Positions 8,333 through 17,348 of a stretch of 64,000 nucleotides of DNA are shown here, one piece after another (within the stretch, counting starts at the first letter, position 1; the number at the start of each line of letters is the position of its first letter). Below the pieces are notes generated by a model. The model worked only from the letters and a program-made list of their open reading frames with translations. It was not told the origin of the DNA and searched no databases. The DNA comes from JBJXHN01 sp046233135 (GTDB lineage: Bacteria > Pseudomonadota > Alphaproteobacteria > Rhodospirillales > Rhodospirillaceae): contig JBJXHN010000001.1 of the NCBI GenBank assembly GCA_046233135.1, positions 434,001 to 498,000 on the forward strand, in the 5' to 3' direction. A program made the position numbers and the translations under genes.

Positions 8333-10228
8333 TCAGGGTACCCAGCCGCTGCCCAGCGGGCCTGGGTGATCCCGGCATTCGGCCAGCCCGCAGCTCTGTT
8401 CCCGGGCTGTCTGGCAGGTCAGGGCAATGCCTTTCTCGCTGAAAGCCGTGTGGTCGTCCAGAACCCGAATGGCAAGGGCCTTGGCCGCCACCTCGTCGCT
8501 GCCGTGGGGCAGATGGGCTGTGGCGTTGCGGAGATAGCAGTCGTAAGGGTCTTCGTGCTTCAGGATGCCGAGGGCCTGGCGCCGGACCTGGTTGGCGGTC
8601 TTGTCCAATTGGGCGGGGTCGAGGAACAGCAGTTCGGTGACCGTCGCCATGGCGGCCTTGCGCGGGTCCAGACCGGGAAAGCGCAGCCAGCGGAAAGCGG
8701 TCTTCTCCTGACCGTCCAAGATCTCGGCAACCCCGGCTACGTCCATGGCGTCTTCGACGGCCATGGTCCAGGCCTGCCGCATCAGCGGTTCATCGGTGCA
8801 CAGGCGCCGGACCAGCAGCATCGGTTCCCAGGTCCCGCTGAAAGTCCAGGTGGCCCACCGGGTGATCGAGCGCAGTTTGAGCATGGCCGGCAGAAGCAGT
8901 GCGTCGGTGACGTCTTGCAGTTCGTCGATGAAAGAGGGCTGGGCAAAGAAGGCGCCGACGGGATGGGCCGCGCGCAGGCGATACCGGCCGAACTGAACGG
9001 CAATCATGCTCAGCAGGAAAGCCTGGACGGCCTCGGCATAGTCGGCGCCGGGGGGGATGTGGAACAGGCTGCCCGGCTCCGGGGCCGGAGGCACGGCTTC
9101 GTCGCGGGCGGTGTCCGGATTTCCGGTTTCTTCTGGCGGCCCGGCGTGAGACGCGGGGGACGAGGGCGTACCGTCGGCCGCCTTACCATCCGCCCGCTCG
9201 TCCCCTGCGCCGGCGACACCGCCCGCCCCGGCGGAGGGCCTGGGCGGCAGATGGCCTGCGGCATCACGGGGGGGAGCAGCAAGGGGATCGACGGCGTCCT
9301 GGCCGTAGCGGGTAATGATGGCTGTGCGGATGCCGGGGGCGGCCTTGCGGGTGGCCTCGCTGTCCACATAGGCGACCCGCAGCGCCTTGGCCAGCAGGGA
9401 GAGAATGCGCATCTCCTGGGAGATCGCATGGGCTGATGCTCCTCCGGTCAGCAGGCTTTCGCAGACGGTCTTGATGGAGCCCAGCAGGTGGCGGATGGTG
9501 TCCATATGCTCGTCGCCACTCATCACCCAGCCGTCGTTGCACAGGCGGGAGATGCGTTCCAGCGCCGGCGGTGCGGGCGGAATAGTCAGATCTTCCACGG
9601 CATTGGCGATGGCGGAGATATCCACCCCCAGGCGGTTGATGCGGGCGGCGCGGATGACCTGGTCGATAGCGTCCTGGCGCAGGTCGGAGACCCGGCCCTT
9701 TTCCATGATCTCCCGCAGATAGTTGGGCGGCACGATGCGGGTGGCTTCCGGCCCCGCGAGAGGTTTGATGGCTTCGTGCTCCGGACCGATGTAGCCGAAG
9801 GAGACGATGAAGTCCTTGCGGGAACGGGCCTTGGCTTCCAACCGCTCGACCACGGTGCCCACCTGCAGCGGGCCGCAAATCAGGTCATCGGCACCGGAAT
9901 AGATGACCTCCAGCGCATCGTCGTAGGTCAGATGCGGGATGAAGACGGCAACGGTGGTGAAGGGGGTGGATTTGGTCGCCCCGCCGCGGATGGCGCGCAC
10001 GGCGTCAAGCATGGCGCCCCGCACCTCCAGCTCGGCGAAGACCACGCCATCGAACGCGGTCTGGTCCAGAGCTTCGCGCAGCTCGGCAATGCTGTTCATC
10101 GTGGTGAGATTGGTGAACCCGTTCATTTGCAGGCCGATGCGGATCTGGCGGCGCAAATCCGATGAACTGCCGGCAATGCCCAGGGACAGGGCGGAACGGT
10201 GGGCGGTATGCTGAATTGAGGCGAGCAT
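8333..10228 (-). CDS. large protein with degenerate response-regulator receiver domain
   Basis: The 631-residue protein starts with a receiver-like fold (about residues 14-130: LSLGIAGSSSDLRRQIRIGL ... ADDLICGPL). The acidic pair is replaced by GSSSD, the phosphoacceptor position reads VVFAELE with no Asp, and the conserved Lys before Pro is absent. It is therefore probably not phosphorylated in the usual way. A helical middle region (about 150-310) follows, with a Pro/Ala/Gly-rich linker (about 315-390) and a helical C-terminal domain (about 390-631) that I do not recognise. It converges on the methyltransferase gene. A role as an unphosphorylated adaptor is inference. Confidence 0.7.
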   Translation of the reverse strand: MLASIQHTAHRSALSLGIAGSSSDLRRQIRIGLQMNGFTNLTTMNSIAELREALDQTAFDGVVFAELEVRGAMLDAVRAIRGGATKSTPFTTVAVFIPHLTYDDALEVIYSGADDLICGPLQVGTVVERLEAKARSRKDFIVSFGYIGPEHEAIKPLAGPEATRIVPPNYLREIMEKGRVSDLRQDAIDQVIRAARINRLGVDISAIANAVEDLTIPPAPPALERISRLCNDGWVMSGDEHMDTIRHLLGSIKTVCESLLTGGASAHAISQEMRILSLLAKALRVAYVDSEATRKAAPGIRTAIITRYGQDAVDPLAAPPRDAAGHLPPRPSAGAGGVAGAGDERADGKAADGTPSSPASHAGPPEETGNPDTARDEAVPPAPEPGSLFHIPPGADYAEAVQAFLLSMIAVQFGRYRLRAAHPVGAFFAQPSFIDELQDVTDALLLPAMLKLRSITRWATWTFSGTWEPMLLVRRLCTDEPLMRQAWTMAVEDAMDVAGVAEILDGQEKTAFRWLRFPGLDPRKAAMATVTELLFLDPAQLDKTANQVRRQALGILKHEDPYDCYLRNATAHLPHGSDEVAAKALAIRVLDDHTAFSEKGIALTCQTAREQSCGLAECRDHPGPLGSGWVP

Positions 10229-10370
10229 GAGACGGTGCGAGCTCCCCGAAGAGGCGAGGTGACGTTCAGTGACGTTCTGCGACGATCTGGGCACCCACTC
10301 CAGACTTCCATACCTTCGTTGTGAAGGGGGCTGTGTCAACCCCAATCCCTTGGTCGGGGGTCGGTCCTGC

Positions 10371-11609
10371 CTATTGGGCCGCACGGGCCTGAACGATCAT
10401 GGCGATCAGGCGGTCGAATTCCTTGCGCGTGGTGAAGCGGTCTTCCTTGCAGAAGGGTATTTCCAGGGCATCCCGCTTCAGGCACTGAAGGGCGATCTGC
10501 TCCAGGGCGGTATCGCCATCCGCTCCCTCCTTTTGCGAAGCGTTCCAGCGGTCGATGAATTCCATTGTATCTGACTGATGGACGATCACCGTGTCCCAGG
10601 CCGGAATGACGATCAGCGCCTGTTGACCCAGGCCCCAGGCGAAGAAGGTGCCTTCGGGCAGCCCGGTTTCGCTGTCCGGCAGCCACCACAAATCACCGTG
10701 ACCAGCCCGCATGCCGGGGATGCCGGTCTCCACCGCGTCCGTCCGGATGCGCGCGACCCAGTCCGGGGGGAGGATCTGGCGGCCGTCTGCACGGCCATCA
10801 TCCAGATACAGCTGTCCAATCGCAGCGAGATCGCGGCCGGACAAGCGGAACATGGCCGCCCCGTGCCGGGACAGGTCCGGGGCATCAAGGGTGAAGGCGG
10901 AGTCCGGTGTGACATCTTGCAGACCGAGCGGCCGGGCAAGGCCGTCCGTGAACAGGGCGGCCACGGATCGTCCCGTCCGCTGCTCCAGAATGGTTGTCAG
11001 GACGTTGTAGTCCCAGTTGTTGTAGGCCCACACCGTGCCCGGGGGATTTTCCCGGGTGCCCAGCCGGCGGTCCTTGTCGGCGGTCAGGCCGCCTTCAGCC
11101 GCCGCCCCATGATTGACCCCGGATCGGCTTTGCAGAAGGTCGAGCACCGTCGCCTGCTTTTGCAGGGCGGTCAAAGGGTGGGGCGCATCGTCAATGCCGA
11201 GATCCGCGAGGGTCGCCGCAAGCGGCACCTGACCGGGGCCGGTGCCCACATGCTGTCCGAGAACCGCGCTCAGCAAGGCCTTGCGCATGGAATGGATGTG
11301 GTGGGGCTGATCCGGCTGCCCCAGGATACCCACCATTTCGCCGCCCGTCCGGATCAGAAAGGTGTCCGCGCTCAGCCGGGAGGCAAAGTCGAACAGCGTG
11401 TTCAACCCGTCGGGGGACCAGCCGAGACGCCGGGCGTCGGATGGATCGGCAAGGCGGATCGCGACCTCCCGGGGAGCGTAGGGAGAGGGCGGCCGGCCGT
11501 CTTCGCGTTCACCCCGGCTTGCCCTCTCACCCGTCGCCAAAAACAGGATCGCCACGGCCAATGGCAGGAGAACCGCCGTTCCGAGAAGCCATTTGACGGT
11601 GCGGCGCAT
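10371..11609 (-). CDS. membrane-anchored beta-lactamase-family serine hydrolase
   Basis: The 412-residue protein has an N-terminal membrane anchor or signal (about residues 5-26) and a class C beta-lactamase/DD-peptidase-like domain. SMRK gives Ser107 and Lys110, the SxxK nucleophile pair; WAYNNWDY supplies the YxN motif; GHGDLWW probably fills the third (HxG/KTG) position. It should act in the periplasm as an esterase or peptidase; a true beta-lactamase is less likely. The start at 11609 is set by an excellent AAAGGAGG site. It is on the same strand as the receiver-like gene. Confidence 0.85.
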   Translation of the reverse strand: MRRTVKWLLGTAVLLPLAVAILFLATGERASRGEREDGRPPSPYAPREVAIRLADPSDARRLGWSPDGLNTLFDFASRLSADTFLIRTGGEMVGILGQPDQPHHIHSMRKALLSAVLGQHVGTGPGQVPLAATLADLGIDDAPHPLTALQKQATVLDLLQSRSGVNHGAAAEGGLTADKDRRLGTRENPPGTVWAYNNWDYNVLTTILEQRTGRSVAALFTDGLARPLGLQDVTPDSAFTLDAPDLSRHGAAMFRLSGRDLAAIGQLYLDDGRADGRQILPPDWVARIRTDAVETGIPGMRAGHGDLWWLPDSETGLPEGTFFAWGLGQQALIVIPAWDTVIVHQSDTMEFIDRWNASQKEGADGDTALEQIALQCLKRDALEIPFCKEDRFTTRKEFDRLIAMIVQARAAQ

Positions 11610-11754
11610 GGCCCGTTCCTCCTTTGCCGTGCTTTGCCATCCCATCGCAGGCTGGCTCGGAAGGTTCAATCAAGAAGCAATCTAAATGGGAAGGCGGACG
11701 CGGGAAAGGCGTTCATATAATATTGACAGAGATCCAGGTGGCGGATAGGGCCGA

Positions 11755-12774
11755 TTACAGCCACCCCCAGCGCTTGAACAGCTTGTAGGGCAGGATGGCC
11801 GACACCACCATCAGCAGCAGCGCCAGCGGGTAGCCCAGGTGCCATTGCAGTTCCGGCATATGGGCGAAGTTCATGCCGTAGATGGAGGCGACCAGGGTCG
11901 GCGGCAGGAAGATCACGGCCATAACGCTGAACAGCTTGATGATGCCGTTCTGTTCTATATTGATCATGCCCAGCGTGGCGTCCAGCAGGAAGGTGATCTT
12001 CGACGCGAGAAAGCTTGCATGGTCGATCAAGCTGGCGATATCCCGCGACAGGGTCTTGATGCGGGCCCGGGTTTCCTTGTTCGCGGCCTTGTGAGCCATC
12101 GCCTGCTGCGCCAAGAAGCCGCTGAGGCGTTGCAGGCTGACCAGACTGACCCGGGCATCCCCAAGAAGATCGCCCTTGCGCCCCACCTGCTTCAGGATCC
12201 GCTGGAAATTGGTCGAGCGGGGACGGCTGCGCCCGCCACCGCTGCTTCCGGACCGGCCGCTGTCCTGGACCCCGGGGGTGGCCTGGTCGAACACGTCCTT
12301 GGAGAGGCCGTCGATTTCCCGTCCCACCCGTTCCAGATTGTCGGCCATGCGGTCGACGATGGCTTCCAGAAGCGCCACCAGCAGAGTCATGGCCGACGGT
12401 CCGGCCACGGCGGACCTTGCGGCCTGGGTGGGAAAGGTCTGGAAGGCGCGGGGCGTGTCGTAGCGCAAGGTCACAAGCTTGTCGGCCACCAGCACGAAGG
12501 TCACCGCCGGTGTCGCCGGTTCCTCCGTCTCCGCCCGGGTCAGCAGGGTGGCGGTCATGAAGATTGCCCCGTTTTCCGTATAAAGGCGCGAGGAAACCTC
12601 GATCTCCTCCATCTCTTCCCGCGACGGGATTTCGAACCCCAATGCGGCTTCCACCTGGCCGACTTCCCGGCTTGTGGGGTCGACCAGATCGAACCAAATC
12701 ACTTCGTTCAGGCTGTGCAGCGGCGCCTTCAGCGGGATCAGGCGGCCGGTCTGGACGGTAAATCCCTGGATCAT
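11755..12774 (-). CDS. corA: CorA-family magnesium/divalent cation transporter
   Basis: The 339-residue protein has a soluble N-terminal domain, a long helix region and two C-terminal membrane helices. The selectivity motif YGMNF lies between the helices (SIYGMNFAHMPEL). The last helix ends in the basic KLFKRWG expected on the cytoplasmic side. CorA proteins form pentameric inner-membrane channels. An unusual Ser/Gly/Arg-rich insert (about residues 170-186) interrupts the soluble domain. Some relatives (ZntB) export zinc, so the ion is not certain. Confidence 0.88.
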   Translation of the reverse strand: MIQGFTVQTGRLIPLKAPLHSLNEVIWFDLVDPTSREVGQVEAALGFEIPSREEMEEIEVSSRLYTENGAIFMTATLLTRAETEEPATPAVTFVLVADKLVTLRYDTPRAFQTFPTQAARSAVAGPSAMTLLVALLEAIVDRMADNLERVGREIDGLSKDVFDQATPGVQDSGRSGSSGGGRSRPRSTNFQRILKQVGRKGDLLGDARVSLVSLQRLSGFLAQQAMAHKAANKETRARIKTLSRDIASLIDHASFLASKITFLLDATLGMINIEQNGIIKLFSVMAVIFLPPTLVASIYGMNFAHMPELQWHLGYPLALLLMVVSAILPYKLFKRWGWL

Positions 12775-12986
12775 CTTTCCTCGTCTCCGTGCGGCCTGCG
12801 GGGGAGGGCGTTAACGTTTCATATCATGGTCTCGGGGGCAGGCACCTTCGCGCACACTATCCTTTGTGTGGTACGCGCCTTGTCTCGCATCAACTTTAAG
12901 ATAAAACCGCAATATATTGAATTTGTTAACCTTTTGCCGAGTCGTTTGTGCTTGACGGCGGACTTCCCTCGTGATCCTATGCCGCC

Positions 12987-13325
12987 ATGCACCCGTTTAC
13001 ATCTCATAACAAGCACCGTCTCCGGGGCTTCCTGGGCTCGCTGGTCGGCCTGCTCGCCGTGGTCTACTTCGGGTACCACGCGCTGCAGGGCGACCACGGC
13101 CTGCTGGCCTGGTGGCGACTGCATAACGAGATCGCGGACGCGGAGCAACTCCTGGCCTTGCGCACCCAGGAAATGGACACCCTGCAAGCGCGCGTTGACC
13201 GCCTGTCGCCCAAAAGCCTGGACCGGGATCTGCTGGATGAGCAGGCGCGACGCATGCTTAACGTCGCCCGACCTGACGAAATGGTTATACTCCTTGATCC
13301 CGAGGAACCCGCTCCCCTACAGTAA
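12987..13325 (+). CDS. ftsB: cell-division protein FtsB/DivIC-like
   Basis: The 112-residue bitopic protein has a short cytoplasmic start, a membrane helix (about residues 14-34) and a coiled coil (HNEIADAEQLLALRTQEMDTL). It ends with LSPKSLDRDLLDEQARRMLN, typical of alphaproteobacterial FtsB. It would join FtsL and FtsQ at the division site. In many alphaproteobacteria this gene directly precedes pdhA; here galE lies between them. Confidence 0.88.
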   Translation: MHPFTSHNKHRLRGFLGSLVGLLAVVYFGYHALQGDHGLLAWWRLHNEIADAEQLLALRTQEMDTLQARVDRLSPKSLDRDLLDEQARRMLNVARPDEMVILLDPEEPAPLQ

Positions 13326-13450
13326 CCGGAGCGGGTTGTTTCGTGGCCGTCTTACCCGCCCGGTTCGTTGCATGCGACACCCGTCCCGGCGGGGTGTCGA
13401 AGAAATTGCTCGGTTGCGCGGGGTTTGCTGTGGGGAGCGAGGGCGGACAT

Positions 13451-14464
13451 ATGGGCAGTCCCTCTATCCTGGTGGTCGGTGGTGCGGGGTTCGTCGGCAG
13501 CCATACCAGCAAGGCGCTGGCCGGGGCCGGGTTCCGGCCGGTGGTGTATGACGACTTGTCCAACGGCCACAGGGATGCGGTGCGCTGGGGACCGCTGGAA
13601 GACGGTAGCCTGAACGACGAGGCCAGGCTGTCCGCCGTTTTCGCGGCCCACAGGCCGGTGGCGGTGATCTGCTTCGCCGGCTTCATCGAAAGCGCCCGCT
13701 CCGTCATCGAACCCCTGGCCTTCTACGCGAACAACGTGGCCGGCGTGCTGACCCTGATGACGGTGATGGAGCGTCACGGGGTCGATATCCTGGTCTTCTC
13801 GTCCTCCGCCGCCGTCTATGGGGAGCCGGTGGCCCTGCCGATCTCGGAAAGTCACCCTCTGATCCCCACGACCCCCTATGGTCGCAGTAAGCTGATGGTT
13901 GAGCAGATGCTGGAGGATATGTGTGCGGCCGGGACCGTGCGCCATGCCAGCCTGCGGTATTTCAATGCCGCCGGAGCCGATCCGGACGGGGACCTGCGGG
14001 AAGCCCATTCTCCGGAAACCCACCTCATCCCCCTGGCTCTGGAAACCGCAGCCGGTCTGCGGCCCCACCTGATGATCTGCGGTGACGACTATCCCACTCC
14101 CGACGGCACCTGCGTGCGCGACTATATCCACGTTTCCGACCTGGCCACGGCCCATGTGCTGGCGACCCGCAGGCTGCTGGAGGGTGGCGCGCCCCTGACG
14201 GTCAATGTGGGAACCGGACGGGGGCATTCGGTCCGCGACGTGGTTCGCGCGGTCGAGGCGCTGACCGGACAGCCTTTGCCCACCCACTGGGTGCCCCGGC
14301 GTCCTGGCGATGTGGCCGCCTTGGTGGCCGATCCGGCCCTTATCCGGACGGAACTGGGGTGGACCGCCCGCTATGCCGAACTGGATACCATCGTCACCCA
14401 TGCGGCCGCCGGCTATGGCCTGCCCGCGACGCGCGCGCGCGTGGCCGGAGTGGTGGCGGAGTAG
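13451..14464 (+). CDS. galE: UDP-glucose 4-epimerase
   Basis: The 337-residue extended short-chain dehydrogenase has the NAD-binding GGAGFVGSH at the N-terminus, the catalytic Ser/Ala-rich strand (VFSSSAAVYG), and YGRSK with Tyr143 and Lys147. The active-site-flanking LRYFNAAGADPDG is specific to GalE. It interconverts UDP-glucose and UDP-galactose for surface polysaccharide. I chose ATG 13451, which begins directly at the first strand; the 36 upstream codons lack family features. Its insertion between ftsB and pdhA is a local rearrangement of a usual order. Confidence 0.92.
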   Translation: MGSPSILVVGGAGFVGSHTSKALAGAGFRPVVYDDLSNGHRDAVRWGPLEDGSLNDEARLSAVFAAHRPVAVICFAGFIESARSVIEPLAFYANNVAGVLTLMTVMERHGVDILVFSSSAAVYGEPVALPISESHPLIPTTPYGRSKLMVEQMLEDMCAAGTVRHASLRYFNAAGADPDGDLREAHSPETHLIPLALETAAGLRPHLMICGDDYPTPDGTCVRDYIHVSDLATAHVLATRRLLEGGAPLTVNVGTGRGHSVRDVVRAVEALTGQPLPTHWVPRRPGDVAALVADPALIRTELGWTARYAELDTIVTHAAAGYGLPATRARVAGVVAE

Positions 14465-14839
14465 GGCAGGCGGGGCGCGGGGACCCGGACCGGGTGGTTT
14501 TCCTCTGCCTTTCCTATCGCTTTTCTTTCATCGGGATTCTTTATTGAACGGTCCGTAACCCGGGTGCGGAGTCGCTTGATTGCTTTCCACGATGCAAAAG
14601 TCCTGTGCGTCAGCGCATTTTTCCCGCGCACTCCGTGCGGGTGCGAAGAACGGAAAATCGGCAAAACAATCAATTTTTCAATCAATTAACCAGAATACAG
14701 TTAATTCTAATTTGTGCATTGCAATACAATGGGTTAGCAGGCTTTTCCCTTGCAACCGAACGGGAAAGTCATACTTTCAGTTCAAAGGCACCAAGCGGTC
14801 TCCCATCGAGATCGACCGGCCGTCACTTGGGGAGGAATT
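14465..14839. other. intergenic leader of the pdh operon
   Basis: The 375-base gap has a visibly AT-rich stretch (about 14660-14745), unusual here, probably the pdhA promoter region. A TACAAT hexamer at 14725-14730 is the best -10 candidate, with no strong -35. A weak hairpin ACCCG/CGGGT followed by TTTTCC near 14485-14505 may end galE transcription. No gene seen. Confidence 0.4.
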
Positions 14840-15853
14840 ATGGCCACCACCCGACGCAAGTCGCGGGGGGCGAACGCCTCTAACGCGTCCGCAACTCCGG
14901 AAGAAATCACCCAGTTCTACAAAGACATGCTGCTGATCCGGCGCTTCGAAGAGAAGGCCGGTCAACTGTATGGCATGGGACTGATCGGCGGATTCTGCCA
15001 CCTGTACATCGGCCAGGAAGCCGTTGTCGTCGGTTTGCAGGCCTGTGCCGATTCCGGGGATTCCGTGATCACCAGCTATCGTGACCACGGCCACATGCTG
15101 GCCACGGGCATGGATCCCAAGGGCGTGATGGCCGAGCTGACCGGCCGCCGCGGGGGCTACTCCAAGGGGAAGGGTGGCTCCATGCATATGTTCTCGAAGG
15201 AGAAGGGGTTCTTCGGGGGACATGGCATCGTCGGCGCCCAGGTGCCGCTGGGCACCGGCCTGGGCTTTGCCCACAAGTACCGGGAAGACGGCGGCGTCTG
15301 CTTCTGCTACTGCGGCGACGGCGCGATCAACCAGGGGCAGGTCTACGAAAGCTTCAACATGGCCGCCCTGTGGAAGCTGCCGGTGGTCTATGTGATCGAG
15401 AACAACAAGTACGGCATGGGCACGTCGGTGGAGCGTGCCAGCTCGACCAAGGAACTGACCAAGCGCGGCGAGGCCTTCAGCATTCCGGGCATCTCGGTCA
15501 ACGGCATGGACGTGCTGGCGGTGCGCGATGCCGGCCTGGAGGTGGTCGACAAGGTGCGCAATGGCGAAGGACCCTTCGTCATGGAACTGAAGACCTACCG
15601 GTACCGGGGGCATTCCATGTCCGATCCGGCCAAGTACCGGTCGAAGGAAGAAGTCAGCAAGATGCGCTCGGAAAGCGATCCCATCGACCAGCTTCGCAAG
15701 AAGATCCTGGACGACAGCATCATGGACGAGGCGGCGCTGAAAGAGATCGACAAGGAGGTCAAGGCGGTGGTCAGCGAAGCGGCTGAATTCGCCCAGAACA
15801 GCCCCGAACCCGATCCCAGCGAGCTGTACACCGACGTGCTCGTAGAGGCCTGA
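14840..15853 (+). CDS. pdhA: pyruvate dehydrogenase E1 component, alpha subunit
   Basis: The 337-residue protein has the thiamin diphosphate site GDGAINQGQVYESFNMAALW (GDG...N), the E1-alpha phosphorylation-loop-like YRYRGHSMSDPAKYR, and the opening YKDMLLIRRFEEKAGQLYGMG. It decarboxylates pyruvate with PdhB and passes the acetyl group to lipoyl-E2. The start is fixed by GGGGAGGAATT immediately before ATG 14840. It is first in pdhA-pdhB-pdhC-lpd-lipA. Confidence 0.97.
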   Translation: MATTRRKSRGANASNASATPEEITQFYKDMLLIRRFEEKAGQLYGMGLIGGFCHLYIGQEAVVVGLQACADSGDSVITSYRDHGHMLATGMDPKGVMAELTGRRGGYSKGKGGSMHMFSKEKGFFGGHGIVGAQVPLGTGLGFAHKYREDGGVCFCYCGDGAINQGQVYESFNMAALWKLPVVYVIENNKYGMGTSVERASSTKELTKRGEAFSIPGISVNGMDVLAVRDAGLEVVDKVRNGEGPFVMELKTYRYRGHSMSDPAKYRSKEEVSKMRSESDPIDQLRKKILDDSIMDEAALKEIDKEVKAVVSEAAEFAQNSPEPDPSELYTDVLVEA

Positions 15854-15906
15854 AGCAGAAATGCTCGCAGAGGCCTCAGGCCGACGCTTTCCGGAGTTCC
15901 GATGAC

Positions 15907-17307
15907 ATGCCCATCCAGATCCTGATGCCCGCCCTCTCTCCGACGATGACGGAGGGCAAACTCGCCAAATGGCTGAAAGCGGAAGGCGACGCCATTTCCG
16001 CCGGCGACGTGATCGCCGAAATCGAAACCGATAAGGCCACCATGGAATTCGAAGCCGTCGAGGAAGGGACCCTCGGCAAGATCCTGGTGCCCGAGGGGAC
16101 CGAGAACGTGGCCGTCAACCAGCCCATCGGCCTGTTGCTGGAAGAAGGCGAAAGCGCCGACGACCTCGACAAGGCGGTCAGCGCCGGCGCCAGCCCCTCG
16201 GTGACCGAAGCACCAGCCGCCTCTCCGTCCGAGCCTCAGCGCGATCCGGCGCCGTCGGGCTCGCCGCTGACCGCCGGATCCGACGCTGAAGCGGGGATGC
16301 AGGAAGAAAAGCAGTACGACAAGTTCACCAAAATCTCTGTCCGCGAAGCCCTGCGCGACGCCATGGCCGAGGAAATGCGCGCCGATCCGGACGTCTTCCT
16401 GCTCGGCGAGGAAGTGGCCCAGTACCAGGGGGCCTATAAGGTGTCCCAGGGGCTGCTGGACGAGTTCGGCGACAAGCGGGTGATCGACACGCCGATCACC
16501 GAGATGGGCTTCGCCGGCCTGGCCGTCGGTGCCGGTTTCCGGGGCCTGAAGCCGGTGGTCGAGTTCATGACCTTCAACTTCGCCATGCAGGCCATCGACC
16601 AGATCATCAACTCTGCGGCCAAGACCCTGTACATGGCCGGCGGTCAGATGGGCTGTTCGATCGTCTTCCGCGGTCCCAACGGTGCGGCCTCCCGCGTTGC
16701 GGCCCAGCACAGCCAGTGCTACGCCAGCTGGTACGCCCACTGCCCGGGCCTGAAGGTCATCGCGCCCTGGTCGGCGGCGGATGCCAAGGGCCTGTTGAAG
16801 GCCGCCATCCGCGACCCCAACCCGATCATCTTCCTGGAACACGAAATCCTCTACGGCCAGAGCTTCGATGTGCCCGATGACGAAGACTTCGTGCTGCCCA
16901 TCGGCAAGGCGAAGATCGAGCGGGCCGGCAAGGACGTGACCATCGTGGCCTTCTCGCGCATGGTCGGCCTTGCCCTGGAAGCCGCCGAGGTCCTGGCCTC
17001 CGAAGGCATCGATGCCGAGGTGATCAACCTGCGCACCCTGCGCCCGCTGGACACGGAAACGATCCTGAAGTCGGTGCAGAAGACCAACCGCTGCGTGTCG
17101 GTGGAAGAAGGCTGGCCCTTCGCCGGCATCGGCTCCGAACTGGGCATGATGATCATGGAAAACGCCTTTGACTGGCTGGACGCGCCGGTGGCGCGGGTGG
17201 CCGGCGAGGATGTCCCCATGCCTTATGCCGCCAACCTGGAAAAGCTGGCCTTGCCCACGCCCGAAGGTGTGGTGAAGGCCGCCAAGTCGGTCTGCTACCG
17301 CGACTGA
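15907..17307 (+). CDS. pdhB: pyruvate dehydrogenase E1 component, beta subunit with N-terminal lipoyl domain
   Basis: The 466-residue protein begins with a lipoyl domain (about residues 1-78) whose lipoylated lysine lies in ETDKATMEFEA. An Ala/Pro/Ser linker (about 85-130) leads into the transketolase-like E1 beta (ISVREALRDAMAEEMRADP, GEEVAQYQGAYKVSQGLL, then the C-terminal domain). An E1 beta carrying its own lipoyl domain is typical of alphaproteobacteria. The lipoyl-coding DNA is nearly identical to that of pdhC, including a run of about 38 identical bases, which points to recent gene conversion. Confidence 0.97.
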   Translation: MPIQILMPALSPTMTEGKLAKWLKAEGDAISAGDVIAEIETDKATMEFEAVEEGTLGKILVPEGTENVAVNQPIGLLLEEGESADDLDKAVSAGASPSVTEAPAASPSEPQRDPAPSGSPLTAGSDAEAGMQEEKQYDKFTKISVREALRDAMAEEMRADPDVFLLGEEVAQYQGAYKVSQGLLDEFGDKRVIDTPITEMGFAGLAVGAGFRGLKPVVEFMTFNFAMQAIDQIINSAAKTLYMAGGQMGCSIVFRGPNGAASRVAAQHSQCYASWYAHCPGLKVIAPWSAADAKGLLKAAIRDPNPIIFLEHEILYGQSFDVPDDEDFVLPIGKAKIERAGKDVTIVAFSRMVGLALEAAEVLASEGIDAEVINLRTLRPLDTETILKSVQKTNRCVSVEEGWPFAGIGSELGMMIMENAFDWLDAPVARVAGEDVPMPYAANLEKLALPTPEGVVKAAKSVCYRD

Positions 17308-17348
17308 TCCCCGGGGACGAAACGGCACGACGAAAGGGACGAAACCCC

